DNA of 15,199 nucleotides from Porphyromonadaceae bacterium UBA7207 (GTDB lineage: Bacteria; Bacteroidota; Bacteroidia; Bacteroidales; Muribaculaceae). The notes under the pieces are model-generated. The model ran no database searches and was not told the origin of the DNA. It was given only the letters and a program-made list of their open reading frames with translations. The stretch is taken from NCBI GenBank assembly GCA_002490635.1, contig DKUJ01000049.1:20513-35711 (forward strand), read 5' to 3'. Each line of letters begins with the position of its first letter. Positions within the stretch are counted from its first letter, which is position 1. Shown one piece after another: positions 14,933 to 15,199 of this stretch. A program made the translations under genes and the position numbers.

Positions 14933-14956
14933 GTGCGTTACTTCACAGCAACGCAC
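14933..14956 (-). promoter_or_regulatory. Leader hairpin with U-rich tail, attenuator-like
   Basis: A perfect 7-bp stem GTGCGTT (14933-14939) and AACGCAC (14950-14956) with a 10-nt loop is followed on the reverse strand by TTTCAATTTT. It lies 36 nt before the cysteine-rich gene and after its candidate promoters, where an intrinsic terminator would act as an attenuator. Confidence 0.45.
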
Positions 14957-14968
14957 CTCCCTCATAAC

Positions 14969-14999
14969 CAAAATTCAAGTATATTGTGAGTCTAACAAA
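14969..14999 (-). promoter_or_regulatory. Second, weaker promoter candidate for the cysteine-rich gene
   Basis: TTTG (14999-14996), a 19-bp spacer and GAATTTTG (14976-14969), one mismatch from TAnnTTTG. It lies inside the leader of the stronger upstream promoter. Confidence 0.3.
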
Positions 15000-15002
15000 A
15001 CG

Positions 15003-15035
15003 TTATTCAAGCAAGCAGAAGGATTTAACCTTCAT
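15003..15035 (-). CDS. Putative 10-codon leader mini-ORF
   Basis: An ATG at 15035 opens MKVKSFCLLE and stops with TAA at 15003. It begins about nine nt after the -7 box of the upstream promoter, so it would be almost leaderless, much as patatin is. An attenuator-like hairpin follows it. Such a short ORF can easily be chance. Confidence 0.2.
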   Translation of the reverse strand: MKVKSFCLLE

Positions 15036-15043
15036 AAACGATG

Positions 15044-15074
15044 CAAAGGTATGCATTAAATCCGAAGGTGCAAT
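15044..15074 (-). promoter_or_regulatory. Promoter candidate for the cysteine-rich gene
   Basis: ATTG (15074-15071; consensus TTTG), a 19-bp spacer and TACCTTTG (15051-15044), an exact TAnnTTTG box. It implies a leader of about 140 nt. Confidence 0.6.
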
Positions 15075-15199
15075 ATTTATTTGTATAAAATAATGTGAAT
15101 AAAACTAAATGAAGTCGTGGCGGCCTATGAATCTGCAGAGAGTAGGCTGATAGTAGGGGAGGCTGATAGTATACTGAACACGGCTCTTTCATTTAAGAT
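15075..15199. other. AT-rich window edge with a tandem 12-bp repeat
   Basis: No convincing gene is seen. AGGCTGATAGTA occurs twice, at 15144-15155 and 15160-15171, a 16-bp period. A 55-codon reverse ORF starting at about 15190 has coding content unlike its neighbours and ends inside the promoter region, so I do not call it. Confidence 0.4.

Noticed and set aside
14897..14971. 25-residue N-terminal extension of the cysteine-rich protein
   Set aside because: It covers the leader hairpin, and the shorter form fits the family. The extra start codons cannot be fully excluded.
15025..15190. 55-codon reverse-strand ORF at the right edge
   Set aside because: AT-rich codons unlike the other genes, no recognisable motif, and it runs through the promoter of the cysteine-rich gene.

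Overview
This window reads as a moderately GC-rich Bacteroidales chromosome segment. The evidence is a SusC/RagA-type TonB-dependent receptor, several promoters of the Bacteroidota -33/-7 type (TTTG, 19-20 bp, TAnnTTTG), weak use of Shine-Dalgarno sequences, and a small outer-membrane barrel protein. The gene mix and GC content would suit Muribaculaceae, but that is inference. Every gene I accept lies on the minus strand. The many long plus-strand ORFs are GC-driven shadows.

Layout in transcription order, from the right end leftwards. (1) 15199-14492: an AT-rich edge, then a promoter and long leader for a C_GCAxxG_C_C-type cysteine-rich protein. (2) 14391-10271: a consensus promoter driving a secreted tricorn-like S41 protease, which overlaps by 4 nt a BadF/NAGK-type sugar kinase. 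(3) 10156-8996: a small outer-membrane barrel protein, two strong tandem hairpins, a 56-aa single-helix membrane protein and a three-helix GlsB/YeaQ-type protein. (4) 8961-5849: a perfect-consensus promoter, then threonine synthase, a conserved-looking 120-aa unknown, a PlsC-like acyltransferase and a nitrilase-family amidase; the last three are joined by 4-nt ATGA overlaps. (5) 5812-1126: a promoter with a 12-bp palindrome, then a patatin-like phospholipase, a cytoplasmic GH13 glycosidase, PRPP synthetase and a D-2-hydroxyacid dehydrogenase, closed by a clear intrinsic terminator. (6) 1018-1: a candidate promoter, a roughly 250-nt leader and the first 243 residues of a SusC-like receptor, cut by the window edge.

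Most genes are housekeeping: PRPP supply, threonine synthesis, phospholipid acyl transfer, amide hydrolysis, alpha-glucan cleavage and peptide or amino-sugar turnover. The least ordinary parts are the leaders. The susC leader holds a 30-codon GC-rich ORF whose start codon sits in the loop of a 10-bp stem. The cysteine-rich gene has a leader with a 10-codon mini-ORF and a hairpin followed by a U-rich stretch. Both look like candidate cis-regulators. I see no CRISPR array, tRNA, rRNA, insertion sequence or phage gene.
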